From contig CAZTQB010000001.1 of NCBI GenBank assembly GCA_964615775.1, positions 102,398-166,397 of the forward strand: a stretch of 64,000 nt of DNA, written 5' to 3'. This DNA is from JALHOM01 sp964615775. Its GTDB lineage: Bacteria; Patescibacteriota; Saccharimonadia; Saccharimonadales; 2-12-FULL-41-12. Numbering within the stretch: the stretch's first letter is position 1; each line of letters starts with the position of its first letter. The notes beneath the pieces are model-generated. The model saw nothing but the letters and a program-made list of their open reading frames with translations, did not search any database and was not told the origin of the DNA. The translations under genes were made by a program, and so were the position numbers. Shown here piece after piece: positions 1-9,288 of the stretch.

Positions 1-357
1 GGACGGAGCAAAGGTTTTGGTAACCGAATGGTGGTTCACCATTGGCAAAACCTTATTCGATCTGCTACATCTCAGATCGAAGACATCGCCAGTGACACCT
101 CATTGGTTATCAGTTATCGGCAAAACCGAGCTGAACTTGAAGCTAGTTCACATCTGTTTGGGTATACAGATAATGAAATTGAAAGGATTGTAAAACTTCC
201 TCAAGGCCATGCTCTGTATAAGTTCACTACTGGCAACATACCCGCACTCGAGGTGCGATATGTAGCCATGCCGTGGGAGATTCCGCTGCTCGAAACAAGC
301 CACCTCGTTAAGGGCAAAAGCGGACTTTCATCAAGTGAACTGGCGTCAACTTCCTAG
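1..357 (+). CDS. C-terminal end of a VirB4-like secretion ATPase (partial)
   Basis: The frame is open from the left edge and stops with TAG at 355-357, so only the last 118 codons are visible. The fragment has a GRSKGFGNRM start, then a helix-rich stretch, a short GYTDNEIERIVKLPQGHALY segment and a final strand-rich part (VRYVAMPWE). This resembles the end of VirB4/TraC-type ATPases, where a 'results from arrested or idle subunits / activation by ligand' segment (glycine, then TxxE, then LPxG) follows the last ATPase motifs. The Walker motifs would lie outside the window, so the assignment is by resemblance only. It is 12 bases upstream of a membrane-anchored wall hydrolase on the same strand, as expected for a type IV secretion or competence-related locus. 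Confidence 0.45.
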   Translation, partial: GRSKGFGNRMVVHHWQNLIRSATSQIEDIASDTSLVISYRQNRAELEASSHLFGYTDNEIERIVKLPQGHALYKFTTGNIPALEVRYVAMPWEIPLLETSHLVKGKSGLSSSELASTS

Positions 358-369
358 GGTTGAGATATC

Positions 370-1488
370 ATGTCCCATAAAAATGGAAGTGAAGCACTAA
401 AAGCAGGTATAGTGGGGTGGCTAATTGGAGTGATTGGTTTTCCAGTCATTCTGATGTCAGTAGGTGTGGTATCGATAGTTATGTTTGTCTTAATGATCGG
501 CAGTAGCACTATGTCGGCTGGTGGATGTGCCACAGCAGTTACTGGCGATAATAATACCCAGAAGACGTACAACTATCTTATGCAGTCTGAGTTCGATCTC
601 AAACCTTTTCAGGCGGCTGCGATTGTCGGTAACTTCATCCACGAAAGTGGTGGAGATCCACTCAAAACTAACAATCCCAACCCAACTTCAGGTGCTGTGG
701 GGATTGCACAGTGGCTAGGTAGTCGGCAAACAGCTCTTAAGGCTCACAACTACCAAGGCAAAACCTGGACTGATATTGATTTTCAGTTAGACTTCATGAA
801 GTCTGAACTCTTTGGAGGCTGGAAATCTGCACTTATTGCGGTCAGACGCTCTACTACAATTGAAGAGGCAACCGTAATATTTGAGAAAATATATGAAGTA
901 TCAGGCGACACTGGATCGTATCCTAAGAGAATTAAAAACGCCAAAAACGTTTTAGAAAAATATGGAAAAAGTGCATCCAGCAATCTAGGATGTGTAAGTG
1001 TCGCAGTAAGTGGTACACTTACTGATCCTGGCAAAGGTCCTCAAAACCCCAAGACCGGCTTAGTGCCTCGATCAGAAAATCTTCAAAAATTTATTTTTGC
1101 TAATTGGGGATGCGAGAAGCTTCACGGTACACCATGTATTCGTGAAATTGGCGGATACAGTGTTCGTCCTGCTGGTACTCCGCAGGATCACACTCTCGGT
1201 CTGGCTCTTGATATTACAGTTAGTGACGGAATCGGTAAGTACCCGTCGCCAACGGAGCAATCCCTGGGTTGGCAAATTGCCTGCTTTCTGGCAAGTAACG
1301 CTAGTAAAGTAGGTGTCAGGTATCTTATTTGGCAAGGTAAAATCTGGAATGTTACTCGTCTTAACGAAGGCAATTCAGCCGCTTGTCAACTAGGAACAGG
1401 GTGGCGTCCATACACCTACGGATATGGTGTAACTGAAGGTCATTATGACCACGTACATGTCACTGTTCAGCCTGGAGTGGGTGGTTAA
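370..1488 (+). CDS. membrane-anchored peptidoglycan hydrolase, phage tail-tip lysozyme fold plus D,D-peptidase-like domain
   Basis: 372 residues. A long hydrophobic segment at about residues 12-44 anchors the protein, with the rest outside. Residues about 63-160 resemble the phage tail-tip lysozyme family (Phage_lysozyme2): an AAIVGNFIHESGG motif with the presumed catalytic Glu, then GAVGIAQWLGSRQ. The C-terminal part (about 225-372) has HTLGLALDI and HYDHVHV, a histidine/aspartate pattern like the VldE/ARB-07466 wall-peptidase-like domains. The likely job is local opening of the wall for a secretion or DNA-uptake apparatus, in the manner of VirB1; the neighbouring ATPase supports this. The start ATG at 370 follows the upstream stop by 12 bases. 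Domain names are from memory; the exact substrate is unknown. Confidence 0.7.
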   Translation: MSHKNGSEALKAGIVGWLIGVIGFPVILMSVGVVSIVMFVLMIGSSTMSAGGCATAVTGDNNTQKTYNYLMQSEFDLKPFQAAAIVGNFIHESGGDPLKTNNPNPTSGAVGIAQWLGSRQTALKAHNYQGKTWTDIDFQLDFMKSELFGGWKSALIAVRRSTTIEEATVIFEKIYEVSGDTGSYPKRIKNAKNVLEKYGKSASSNLGCVSVAVSGTLTDPGKGPQNPKTGLVPRSENLQKFIFANWGCEKLHGTPCIREIGGYSVRPAGTPQDHTLGLALDITVSDGIGKYPSPTEQSLGWQIACFLASNASKVGVRYLIWQGKIWNVTRLNEGNSAACQLGTGWRPYTYGYGVTEGHYDHVHVTVQPGVGG

Positions 1489-1524
1489 GATGAGGCCAAC
1501 CTCCTCTAGGACCAATCAAAATCA

Positions 1525-1926
1525 AAAAGGAATCACAAGACACAAACGAAAACGTACTAACAGGTTGGAGTTCCTATCTTCGTCTAGAGTTCCAGTTGAA
1601 ATATTTATATATATTATCAACTGTCGAGCCAGACCAAAGATTGCGGATTCGCCACCAAAAAGGAACTTTTTTGTCCACCTACGTGGACGACTAAGTTCAG
1701 CGTCCGGCTTTAGTCGAGTGCCAAAACTAGCTCTTTAAAAAGAGCAGCCATTAACACTCGACTTTAGCCAGTAAGGCTTTGAGTAGAATGCTAGCAGAAT
1801 TGTTAGACTTTCCTCGCCAAATTTATGGCTCTAAATATTTCAGATGCTGGTCTCGCTCCCGAGATCTCCTGACATATTTAGTGCCTTTTGCTACATAAAT
1901 GTGTATTTATGCTGATGATTCCAAAA
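1525..1926 (-). ncRNA. rnpB: RNase P RNA (catalytic RNA subunit)
   Basis: Read on the minus strand this interval has the RNase P core. GAGGAAAGTC (CR I, P4 5' strand) lies at 1815-1806 and continues CTAACA, which pairs with TGTTAG near the 3' end (P4). P1 is GGAATCA (1922-1916) with TGATTCC (1535-1529). A P3-like hairpin, CTAAATAT...ATATTTAG (1881-1831), sits just before CR I. Near the 3' end come CGCAATCTTTGGTCTGG, a CAGTTGA...TCAACTG hairpin (P18 position) and TAGACGAAGAT, in the order seen in E. coli. Stem GTCGAGTG/CACTCGAC (1713-1720, 1755-1762) fits the specificity domain. About 400 nt is the normal size. A T-rich stretch follows P1 at 1528-1515. The CTTAC usual after P4 is shortened here, so the fold needs a covariance check. 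Confidence 0.8.
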
Positions 1927-1950
1927 GGATGAAAGCAAAAATTAAGCTGT

Positions 1951-2883
1951 TTAGTAGTTTTTACGCCGACCAAATCGGCTACGAAAATCTCCGTCAGATA
2001 ATAATGCAGCTATACCTACAACTAATATAATCGAAACTACGCCTCCTAGACCAATTCTCTCGAAAAAGTTACCTACACCGCTTAGAGGGTTGCGATTGTT
2101 AGTGTCGTAGGGTTGTCTGCCTTCGAAGGCGGCATCGTCAATCAATAGGCGTCTAGATGATATCTGTGGGTTTACGGCTGAAGAACCAGCAGGACATAGC
2201 TGACTATCAACAGCTGATTTTATAAAATTAATATTCTGCTTAGACATTCTGGTTGGGTCGCGGTGCATATAGCCGCTGTCTTTTGTCGCTCGACGGAAGT
2301 TAGTGCGATATTTCTCGGTAGTCGATATGTGGTCTTCATTTAAAATTACTGGCAAGAACGGATTACGGCTCTCAGAGTTCCTGAAAATAATTGTTGAAAC
2401 ACTTGGTTTTAGTGGCCGAGTAATCGCACCATTACTCTTAGTGCAGGCGGTTGTACTTACACTGAGTGTTTCAACGCTGTTATTACCTGCTGCTAAATCA
2501 TCGTTTAAAACACGGGCAATATTAAAATTAGATAAAACTACCGAACGACCAGAGTTTTTCTTAAGATTGGCAGCTAAGAGTTCAGAGAATGTTTGCCCTG
2601 CCAAAGCAGACTCAGCCTCAGTCGAAGTTTTAGATTTTGGTTGGTCATCACCGCAAGACTTAATTGCCCCAAAAATAGCTAAACTGCCAATTAAAACAGA
2701 GGTCCCGATAAGTAATGTTAGTTTATTTCGTTCGTAAAAACTCTTGTCGGAGTCTTCTAGTACTACTTGAGGCTTCCGATATTCGTCGTAAGTAGCGTTT
2801 GTGGCTTCATTATTCTCTAGATTCTCTGGCGGAAAGATCTTGTTGTCATGACTTTTTTCATTATCAGACTCTTTATTTGTCAT
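1951..2883 (-). CDS. hypothetical protein with two membrane segments
   Basis: 310 residues from ATG at 2883; an in-frame TTG at 2907 would add eight. Not recognised. The N-terminal 60 residues are polar and acidic, followed by a hydrophobic segment (LLIGTSVLIGSLAIFGAI) directly before SCGDD, then about 200 soluble residues with few motifs, and a second hydrophobic segment (VVSIILVVGIAALL) next to a basic tail. The topology suggests a soluble domain outside the membrane held at both ends, or two-pass membrane insertion. No Shine-Dalgarno is seen before the ATG. It is on the same strand as and directly upstream of the RNase P RNA, and diverges from fusA. Confidence 0.6.
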   Translation of the reverse strand: MTNKESDNEKSHDNKIFPPENLENNEATNATYDEYRKPQVVLEDSDKSFYERNKLTLLIGTSVLIGSLAIFGAIKSCGDDQPKSKTSTEAESALAGQTFSELLAANLKKNSGRSVVLSNFNIARVLNDDLAAGNNSVETLSVSTTACTKSNGAITRPLKPSVSTIIFRNSESRNPFLPVILNEDHISTTEKYRTNFRRATKDSGYMHRDPTRMSKQNINFIKSAVDSQLCPAGSSAVNPQISSRRLLIDDAAFEGRQPYDTNNRNPLSGVGNFFERIGLGGVVSIILVVGIAALLSDGDFRSRFGRRKNY

Positions 2884-3014
2884 AATAATATATTTTACGC
2901 TCAGCAAATATAATTGTATATTATTTAATTTACAACAGCCGTTTAGCTATTAACCATTTTGTGGTAAAATTAGGTAAAGTATTATTAAAATTTATTTGAA
3001 AAGGGATATTAAAC

Positions 3015-5096
3015 GTGGCAAAAGTAGACATTAACAAACTCCGAAATATTGGAATCATTGCCCATATTGATGCAGGTAAGACAACGACTACCGAAGGTAT
3101 TTTGTATCGAACTGGCCTAAAGCACAAAATTGGAGCTGTGCATGAGGGTGAAACTACAACTGACTGGATGGCTCAGGAACGTGAACGAGGTATCACTATT
3201 GTGTCAGCGGCGGTTACTTGCCACTGGAGAGATCATCAGATTAACATCATTGATACACCCGGTCACATCGATTTTACAGTAGAAGTGCAACGTAGTTTGC
3301 GAGTGCTAGATGGAGCAATTACGGTGTTTGACGGTAAAATGGGTGTCGAATCTCAATCAGAAACTGTTTGGCGACAAGCTGACAGCTACAACGTGCCGCG
3401 TATTTGTTTTATTAACAAAATTAACCAAACTGGTGGCGATTTTTATAAGTCGCTTGAATCAATCCACAATCGTCTTAGCAAGCGAGCTTTTCCGATCCAT
3501 TTGCCGATTGGCTTTGAGCAGTCCGTTAATGGAATTGTCGATCTAGTAAGTATGAAATCGTACACTTATAAAGATTTTACAGACAAAGAGCTGGTTGAAG
3601 GAGAAATCCCGGCTGATATGCTTGAAGAGGCTAAACGTTACCGAAGTTTGCTTATCGAGAATGCTGTTGCAGAAGATGAAGCTATGCTTGAAAAATACCT
3701 AGAAGTTGGCGAAGAAGGCATGAGTGAAGAAGACATTCGTTCAAGTATTCGTTCAGCAGTGCTAACTGGTGCATTTTTCATCGTAACTGGCGGTGATGGT
3801 CGAGGTGTAATTGTAGAGAAGTTGCTAGATATTGCTACCGAATACCTACCAAGTCCACTTGACAGAGGCTCTAACTGGGGTACACACCCCAAAACTGATG
3901 AAGAAGTCGAACGAAAGCCGTCTGAGAGTGAGCCACTAGCTGGCCTAGCCTTCAAGATTACGACTGACCCATTTGTTGGCAAGTTGGCTTATTACCGAGT
4001 TTATTCTGGCAAGCTAACTGCCGGAAGCTATGTTTTGAACAGCTCGACTGGCGAAAAAGAGCGAATTGGCCGAATTGTTCGCATGCAAGCTGATAAGCGA
4101 GAGGAAGTTAGCGAAGTGGTGGCTGGCGATATTGCTGCTATCGTCGGACTTAAAAATACCACTACTGGTAACACGCTGTGCGACCAAAACAACCCAATAA
4201 TCTTAGAGAGCATCACCTTCCCAGAGCCACCAGTAAGTATTGCTATCGAGCCAAAAACTAAGTCTGACCAAGAAAAAATGAGCCTGGCTTTGCAACGACT
4301 AGCCGAAGAAGACCCAACTTTTCGGGTAAACGTCAATGACGAAACTGGTCAAACTATCATCTCTGGTATGGGTGAATTACACCTTGAAATTTTAGTAGAT
4401 CGCATGAAGCGAGAGTTCTCAGTAGAAGCAAATATAGGTCAGCCACAGGTCGCTTATCGTGAAACTATCCGTAAGGACGCTGTAGAAGTAGAAGGTAAGT
4501 TTGTTCGTCAGAGTGGTGGTCGTGGTCAGTATGGCCATGTTTGGCTACGCCTTAGCCAGAATGAAGCAGGTAAGGGCTTCGAGTTTATCAACTCTATCAA
4601 GGGTGGAGTTGTGCCTGGTGAGTATATCAAGCCGGTTCAGCAAGGAATTGAAGAGGCTATGAGTAATGGTGTTGTAGCTGGTTACCCGGTAGTCGATATT
4701 AAAGCAGAATTATATGATGGTAGTTACCACGACGTTGACTCTTCAGAGATGGCCTTTAAAATTGCTGGATCAATGGCTCTACAAGATGGTGTCAAGAAAG
4801 CTAGTCCAGTTTTGCTGGAGCCAATTATGAAGGTAGTAGCAGTAACTCCAGAAGAATTTATGGGTGATGTAATTGGTTCATTGAACTCAAAGCGTGGTCG
4901 TATTGAAAGTATGGACGACCTTCAGAATGGTGTTAAGCAAATTACCGCTTTTGTACCACTGGGTGAGTTATTTGGTTATACTACAGAGCTAAGAAGCTCT
5001 ACCCAGGGTCGAGCTAGTTCGTCAATGGAGCTAGATCACTATGCCGACGTACCGCCAAATGTTGCCGAAGCTATAATTGCCAAAAACGGCAAATAA
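3015..5096 (+). CDS. fusA: translation elongation factor G
   Basis: 693 residues, the normal length for EF-G. It has AHIDAGKTTTTE (P-loop), RGITIVSAA (switch I), DTPGHIDF (G3) and NKIN (G4), then the domain II-V sequence including RQSGGRGQYGHVW in domain IV. It drives GTP-dependent translocation of tRNA and mRNA on the ribosome. The start is GTG at 3015, preceded by a weak AAAGGG; translation from here gives the expected MAKVDINKLRNIGIIAH N-terminus. It stands apart from the rpsL-rpsG genes that usually precede it; those are not in this window. Its 3' end converges on the trehalose gene with only six bases between. Confidence 0.98.
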   Translation: MAKVDINKLRNIGIIAHIDAGKTTTTEGILYRTGLKHKIGAVHEGETTTDWMAQERERGITIVSAAVTCHWRDHQINIIDTPGHIDFTVEVQRSLRVLDGAITVFDGKMGVESQSETVWRQADSYNVPRICFINKINQTGGDFYKSLESIHNRLSKRAFPIHLPIGFEQSVNGIVDLVSMKSYTYKDFTDKELVEGEIPADMLEEAKRYRSLLIENAVAEDEAMLEKYLEVGEEGMSEEDIRSSIRSAVLTGAFFIVTGGDGRGVIVEKLLDIATEYLPSPLDRGSNWGTHPKTDEEVERKPSESEPLAGLAFKITTDPFVGKLAYYRVYSGKLTAGSYVLNSSTGEKERIGRIVRMQADKREEVSEVVAGDIAAIVGLKNTTTGNTLCDQNNPIILESITFPEPPVSIAIEPKTKSDQEKMSLALQRLAEEDPTFRVNVNDETGQTIISGMGELHLEILVDRMKREFSVEANIGQPQVAYRETIRKDAVEVEGKFVRQSGGRGQYGHVWLRLSQNEAGKGFEFINSIKGGVVPGEYIKPVQQGIEEAMSNGVVAGYPVVDIKAELYDGSYHDVDSSEMAFKIAGSMALQDGVKKASPVLLEPIMKVVAVTPEEFMGDVIGSLNSKRGRIESMDDLQNGVKQITAFVPLGELFGYTTELRSSTQGRASSSMELDHYADVPPNVAEAIIAKNGK

Positions 5097-5102
5097 AAGC
5101 AC

Positions 5103-7307
5103 TTAAATCAGTTTTTTCAGTAACTCATGAACATGGCTGACTGAACGAATGCGGTAATTAGCTGCAGTTTGGTCGCGTCCAACCTTGATAGTGTAATTAT
5201 GCTTGCCAATTACTTTAAACATATCTTCATCTGTATAATCATCACCAATTGCCAAAATTAAGCTTGGCTTTAGTTTCTTAATAGTACTAGCTACTAAGAT
5301 ATCTTTACCTACAGTTTTGGGTTTAATCTCGATTATTTTACTGCCTTGGCAAATGTCAAGAGAAGTATCTAGTAAGATTCGGCTTAATTCATTTATCAGT
5401 CCTTCTTTTCGTACAAATGCCAGTTGTTCCGGAACTGTACGATAATGCCAAACTATTGAGGATTTTTTGTCTTCTACGTATGCTCCAGGTGTTCGTAGCG
5501 TATATTTAGTAAGTAAGTTTAAAATTTCTTGCCTCTTGCCGTCAAAATTATGCTCTTTAGTTTGCCATTTTCCATCAACTTTTAATGCTGCACCATGCTC
5601 ACCTGCTAAGTTGACCTTGTAACTGCCAAACCATTTTTCCAGAGTTTCAGCTGGTCTACCACTGATAATATAAACTGTATTTTTAGGATCACTTGATATT
5701 TTTTTTAAAATATCACGCAGGTCTTTCGATGGCTCGGGATCGTAGATTTTTTGAGTTGAAACAAAATCACGTAACGTACCATCATAATCCAGTAAAATTA
5801 GACGTTTTTTAGATTGAGTGTAGTTTTCATATAGCTTTAGCTCATCTTTTTTTGTCATAATTTTGCGGTATTGGGTTGCTTGAGTTTGTTTGATGGCTCG
5901 AAGCTGTTCAATAAAATCTTCTGCCCATCGTTGTATTGTGTATTCAGAAATACGTTGTTTCATCAATTTGATACGAGCTTTTTGTTGTTTTTCGGGCATG
6001 TTTAAACCGTCTTCAATCGCTTTGACGATGCTACGAGTGTCGTTGGGATTAACCTTTATAGCTTCATGCAGCTCATCAACTGCACCGGCCATCTCGCTCA
6101 AGATAAGAACACCATCGTTGTCAGTCCGGCAAGCCACAAATTCTTTAGCAACTAGGTTCATACCGTCTCTTATTGGTGTAACTAAAGCAATATCTGATGC
6201 ACTGTAGAGTGCGACTAATTCGTCGAAAGGTAAATTTTTGAACTGATAAGAAATTGGCGTCCATTTAACATCGGCGTACTGACCGTTAATTCGGCCAATA
6301 GCCTGCTCAATTTGATCACGCAAATGTTGATAAGTTTCTACGTCCGTTCGTGATGGTACGGCTACCACGACCAGACTGACTTTACCGTGTTGATGCGGAT
6401 GTTCTTTTAAAAATAGCTCAAAAGCTTCCAAACGCTCTAAAATGCCTTTTGAATAATCTAGTCTGTCGACTGACAGAATTATTTTTTGATTTTTGTAGAT
6501 TTTGTTGATTTCTCTAGCCCGTTTGCTGACAGTCCGAGAGTTGGCGGCTTCATCAAACTTTTTGTAATCAATTCCAATCGGGAAGCTGTCGGCCGTAGTG
6601 TTGCGGCCATAATTGTCAATCGACGAGCCTTTAACTTCGCTGGACAAGATCCTCTTGCAGCTACTTAAAAAATGCCTAACGTAGTCGTAAATATGAAAGC
6701 CAACTAAATCGCTTCCCATAAGCCCCTCTAATATTTCACGACGATTTGGTAGCTGCCGAATAATCTCATATGACGGGAATGGAATATGCAGGAAAAAGCC
6801 AATTGCTAATCTTGGCAAGAGTATTCGCAGTTTTTGTGGTAGGAGCATTAGGTGATAATCATGAACCCAAACATAAGAGTTTACGTCAATATTAGTTATG
6901 ACCGCACTTGCATAGGCTTCATTTACATCTTGATAAGCTTTCCAGTATTTAGGGTTGTTGTTTGCATAAGATTGAAAATAATGGAACAGCGGCCAAATTG
7001 TATCGTTGGCATAGCCTGAGTAAAAATTATCAACCTGTTTTTGATTGAGATAAACTGGTATAAAATTATGTTCTTCTAGAGTAGCCTCGATCTGTTTTCT
7101 GTCATCTGTAGTTAACTCTTCGCTAGCAATTCCTGGCCAGCCAATCCATAAAAAAGATTCTTTGTCTATGTCTAGAGACGACATTGCCGTAGCTAATCCA
7201 CCGCTACTACTCGAGAACTGCAGCTTACCCTTCTCGTCTTTTGATACGCTAATCGGCAACCGGTTAGATACAACTACCAGTTTCTGTCCTGACTCTAGTA
7301 AACTCAT
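5103..7307 (-). CDS. bifunctional trehalose-6-phosphate synthase/phosphatase (OtsA-OtsB fusion)
   Basis: 734 residues. Residues about 8-470 are a GT20 trehalose-6-phosphate synthase (VVVSNRLPIS at the start, VWVHDYHLMLLP, RLDYSKGI, DGMNLVAKEF). Residues about 495-734 are a HAD phosphatase with the DYDGT nucleophile motif near 503, ISGRP and GDDYTDEDM. Together they would make trehalose from UDP- or GDP-glucose and glucose-6-phosphate. I chose ATG at 7307 because AAGGAG lies seven bases upstream and homology begins at once; a longer open frame to 7532 adds an unlikely 75-residue Cys-rich leader overlapping the tuf start. Fused proteins of this form occur in eukaryotes and some bacteria. The gene lies between fusA and tuf, on the opposite strand. 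Confidence 0.93.
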   Translation of the reverse strand: MSLLESGQKLVVVSNRLPISVSKDEKGKLQFSSSSGGLATAMSSLDIDKESFLWIGWPGIASEELTTDDRKQIEATLEEHNFIPVYLNQKQVDNFYSGYANDTIWPLFHYFQSYANNNPKYWKAYQDVNEAYASAVITNIDVNSYVWVHDYHLMLLPQKLRILLPRLAIGFFLHIPFPSYEIIRQLPNRREILEGLMGSDLVGFHIYDYVRHFLSSCKRILSSEVKGSSIDNYGRNTTADSFPIGIDYKKFDEAANSRTVSKRAREINKIYKNQKIILSVDRLDYSKGILERLEAFELFLKEHPHQHGKVSLVVVAVPSRTDVETYQHLRDQIEQAIGRINGQYADVKWTPISYQFKNLPFDELVALYSASDIALVTPIRDGMNLVAKEFVACRTDNDGVLILSEMAGAVDELHEAIKVNPNDTRSIVKAIEDGLNMPEKQQKARIKLMKQRISEYTIQRWAEDFIEQLRAIKQTQATQYRKIMTKKDELKLYENYTQSKKRLILLDYDGTLRDFVSTQKIYDPEPSKDLRDILKKISSDPKNTVYIISGRPAETLEKWFGSYKVNLAGEHGAALKVDGKWQTKEHNFDGKRQEILNLLTKYTLRTPGAYVEDKKSSIVWHYRTVPEQLAFVRKEGLINELSRILLDTSLDICQGSKIIEIKPKTVGKDILVASTIKKLKPSLILAIGDDYTDEDMFKVIGKHNYTIKVGRDQTAANYRIRSVSHVHELLKKLI

Positions 7308-7501
7308 TTTTCTCCTTCTTAGCCTCTTAATAGAGAGTATATCATTATATTTACAAACTAAATTGTTAGCTATGTTACATTTAATATCTTTACATGGAGT
7401 ACTAAAATAGGTTAATATATCTCGGTAACATATGTGTGCCTTTAGTTTTGCCTTGGCTACGCATATTTTAATAACAATAATTAATTTTAAGGAGCTAAAT
7501 A

Positions 7502-8686
7502 ATGGCTGACCAATTTGACAGAAGCAAGCCACACGTAAACGTTGGTACTATGGGTCACGTTGACCACGGTAAAACTACGTTGACGGCTGCTATCACACAC
7601 GTACTTGCAAAGAAACTTCCAAGTGCAGTAAACCAACCTAAGAATTACGAAGATATCGACAATGCCCCAGAGGAAAAAGCTCGTGGTATTACGATTGCTA
7701 CTTCTCACCAAGAGTATGAAAGCGAAAAGCGTCACTATGCTCACGTCGACATGCCTGGTCACGCCGACTACGTCAAAAACATGATTACTGGTGCGGCTCA
7801 GATTGATGGTGCTATTTTGGTTGTGGGTGCCAATGATGGTCCTTTACCACAAACTCGTGAGCATGTTTTGCTTGCTCGGCAGGTTGGTGTGCCAAAAATT
7901 CTTGTTTTTATGAACAAAATGGACCTAGCCGACCCAGAGTTAGTTGAACTTGTAGAGATGGATATCCGAGAGTTGCTTGCAAAAAACGGTTTTGATGAGG
8001 ATGCTCCTATTATTAAAGGTTCTGCCACTAAAGCTCTAGATGGTGACGCTGCTAGCGAAGACGCTATTATGGAACTAGTTAAAGCTATGGATGACTTCAT
8101 TCCAGAGCCAAAGCGTGAACTAGATAAGCCATTTTTGATGCCTGTTGAGGACGTTTTCTCAATCAAAGGTCGTGGTACTGTAGCCACAGGTCGTATTGAA
8201 CAGGGTATTGTTAAGATAAACGATGAAGTCGAAATTGTTGGTATTCGTGACCCACGAAAGTCTGTTGTAACTGGTATTGAAGCCTTCAAGAAAAATCTTG
8301 ATCAAGGACAGGCTGGCGACAACGCAGGTATTTTACTGCGAGGTATCGAGCGAGATGATATTGAACGTGGTCAGGTTATTGCTAAGCCGGGTTCTATTAC
8401 ACCTCACACTGAATTTGAGTCAGAGGTTTATATTCTTACTAAAGAGGAGGGTGGTCGTCACACACCATTCTTCAAGGGCTATAAACCACAATTTTACTTC
8501 CGTACAACTGACGTGACTGGTGAAGTTGAGCTGCCAGCTGACAAAGAAATGGTTATGCCAGGTGACACAATAACCTTTACTGTTAAGCTACAGGCTCCAA
8601 TTGCTATGGAGCAAGGTCTTCGTTTTGCTATTCGTGAAGGTGGCCGTACTGTTGGTGCTGGTGTAGTTACCAAGATCAATAAATAA
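7502..8686 (+). CDS. tuf: translation elongation factor Tu
   Basis: 394 residues, full length. GHVDHGKTTL (P-loop), RGITIATSH (switch I), DMPGHADY (G3), NKMD (G4) and GSATKALDG mark the GTPase domain, followed by the two beta-barrel domains (KGRGTVATGRIEQG, GGRHTPFF). It delivers aminoacyl-tRNA to the ribosomal A site. ATG at 7502 is preceded by AAGGAG with a seven-base gap. A strong terminator follows, so tuf is transcribed separately from the ribosomal cluster. EF-Tu usually has DCPGHADY; here Cys is Met. Confidence 0.98.
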   Translation: MADQFDRSKPHVNVGTMGHVDHGKTTLTAAITHVLAKKLPSAVNQPKNYEDIDNAPEEKARGITIATSHQEYESEKRHYAHVDMPGHADYVKNMITGAAQIDGAILVVGANDGPLPQTREHVLLARQVGVPKILVFMNKMDLADPELVELVEMDIRELLAKNGFDEDAPIIKGSATKALDGDAASEDAIMELVKAMDDFIPEPKRELDKPFLMPVEDVFSIKGRGTVATGRIEQGIVKINDEVEIVGIRDPRKSVVTGIEAFKKNLDQGQAGDNAGILLRGIERDDIERGQVIAKPGSITPHTEFESEVYILTKEEGGRHTPFFKGYKPQFYFRTTDVTGEVELPADKEMVMPGDTITFTVKLQAPIAMEQGLRFAIREGGRTVGAGVVTKINK

Positions 8687-8710
8687 TTTAGTTTTTTAAG
8701 CTAAAAATTA

Positions 8711-8743
8711 AAAACTCTCGTCTAATGTGCGAGAGTTTTTTAT
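8711..8743 (+). terminator. rho-independent terminator after tuf
   Basis: AAAACTCTCG (8711-8720) pairs with CGAGAGTTTT (8730-8739) around a nine-base loop, and the T run continues to 8741. It ends tuf transcription before the rpsJ promoter. Confidence 0.9.
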
Positions 8744-8757
8744 ACTAAGAAGCACTA

Positions 8758-8786
8758 TGTACAAATGCAGAAAAAACTAGTATAAT
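8758..8786 (+). promoter_or_regulatory. probable promoter of rpsJ
   Basis: TATAAT at 8781-8786 with a weak -35 candidate TGTACA at 8758-8763 and a 17-base spacer. The transcript would have an untranslated leader of about 80 bases before rpsJ. Confidence 0.55.
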
Positions 8787-8876
8787 TTGTTAAGTTATAC
8801 AAAACTTGCTGATTAAAAGTTATTTTTGAAAAACAAAATAATGTTACAGCAGACTAAATGAAAGGAATAACACCTT

Positions 8877-9224
8877 ATGGCTGAAGCCAAAAAAACCACT
8901 AAACCGATGGCTAGCGATAGTAAGCAACGGATTCGGATTCGCTTAAAAGCTTATGACCACAAACTGATCGACCAGTCAGCTAAGCAGATTGTCGATACAG
9001 CAATTAGGACTGGTGCCAAGATTGCCGGGCCAGTACCTTTGCCAACTCGCAGAAGCACCTTTACGGTTGTTAAAAGTCCACATGTTTATAAAAAAGGTCG
9101 TGAGCAGTTTGAGATGAGAGTTCACAAACGCTTGATTGACGTTGTTGAACCAACCCCAAAAACGATTGATAGCTTGATGAATTTGTCTCTTCCTGCTGGC
9201 TGCGATGCTGAAATAAAGATGTAG
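8877..9224 (+). CDS. rpsJ: 30S ribosomal protein S10 (uS10)
   Basis: 115 residues against about 103 in E. coli; the extra is a basic N-terminal tail (AEAKKTTKP) before the family start IRIRLKAYDHKLID. Other family motifs are GPVPLPTRRSTFTVVKSPHVYKK and FEMRVHKRLIDV. S10 sits in the 30S head and also pairs with NusB in antitermination. AAAGGA lies about ten bases upstream of the ATG. In most bacteria rpsJ directly precedes rplC; here 1.28 kb with two unrelated genes and two promoters separates them. Confidence 0.97.
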   Translation: MAEAKKTTKPMASDSKQRIRIRLKAYDHKLIDQSAKQIVDTAIRTGAKIAGPVPLPTRRSTFTVVKSPHVYKKGREQFEMRVHKRLIDVVEPTPKTIDSLMNLSLPAGCDAEIKM

Positions 9225-9237
9225 CTCTAACCTGTCA

Positions 9238-9266
9238 TTGACAAAGCTTTACAACAAGTGTATAAT
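9238..9266 (+). promoter_or_regulatory. consensus sigma-70-type promoter
   Basis: TTGACA at 9238-9243, a 17-base spacer and TATAAT at 9261-9266: a perfect match to both boxes. The start point would be about 9273, leaving a leader of about 16 bases before the ATG at 9289. Confidence 0.9.
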
Positions 9267-9288
9267 ATATACTAAGTAAAATATTGTC

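Noticed and set aside
1445..1738. Open frame of 97 codons on the plus strand
   Set aside because: Antisense to the RNase P RNA, unusual composition, and no Shine-Dalgarno.
7308..7532. N-terminal extension of the trehalose gene
   Set aside because: Strong Shine-Dalgarno and homology both begin at 7307; the extension overlaps the tuf start.
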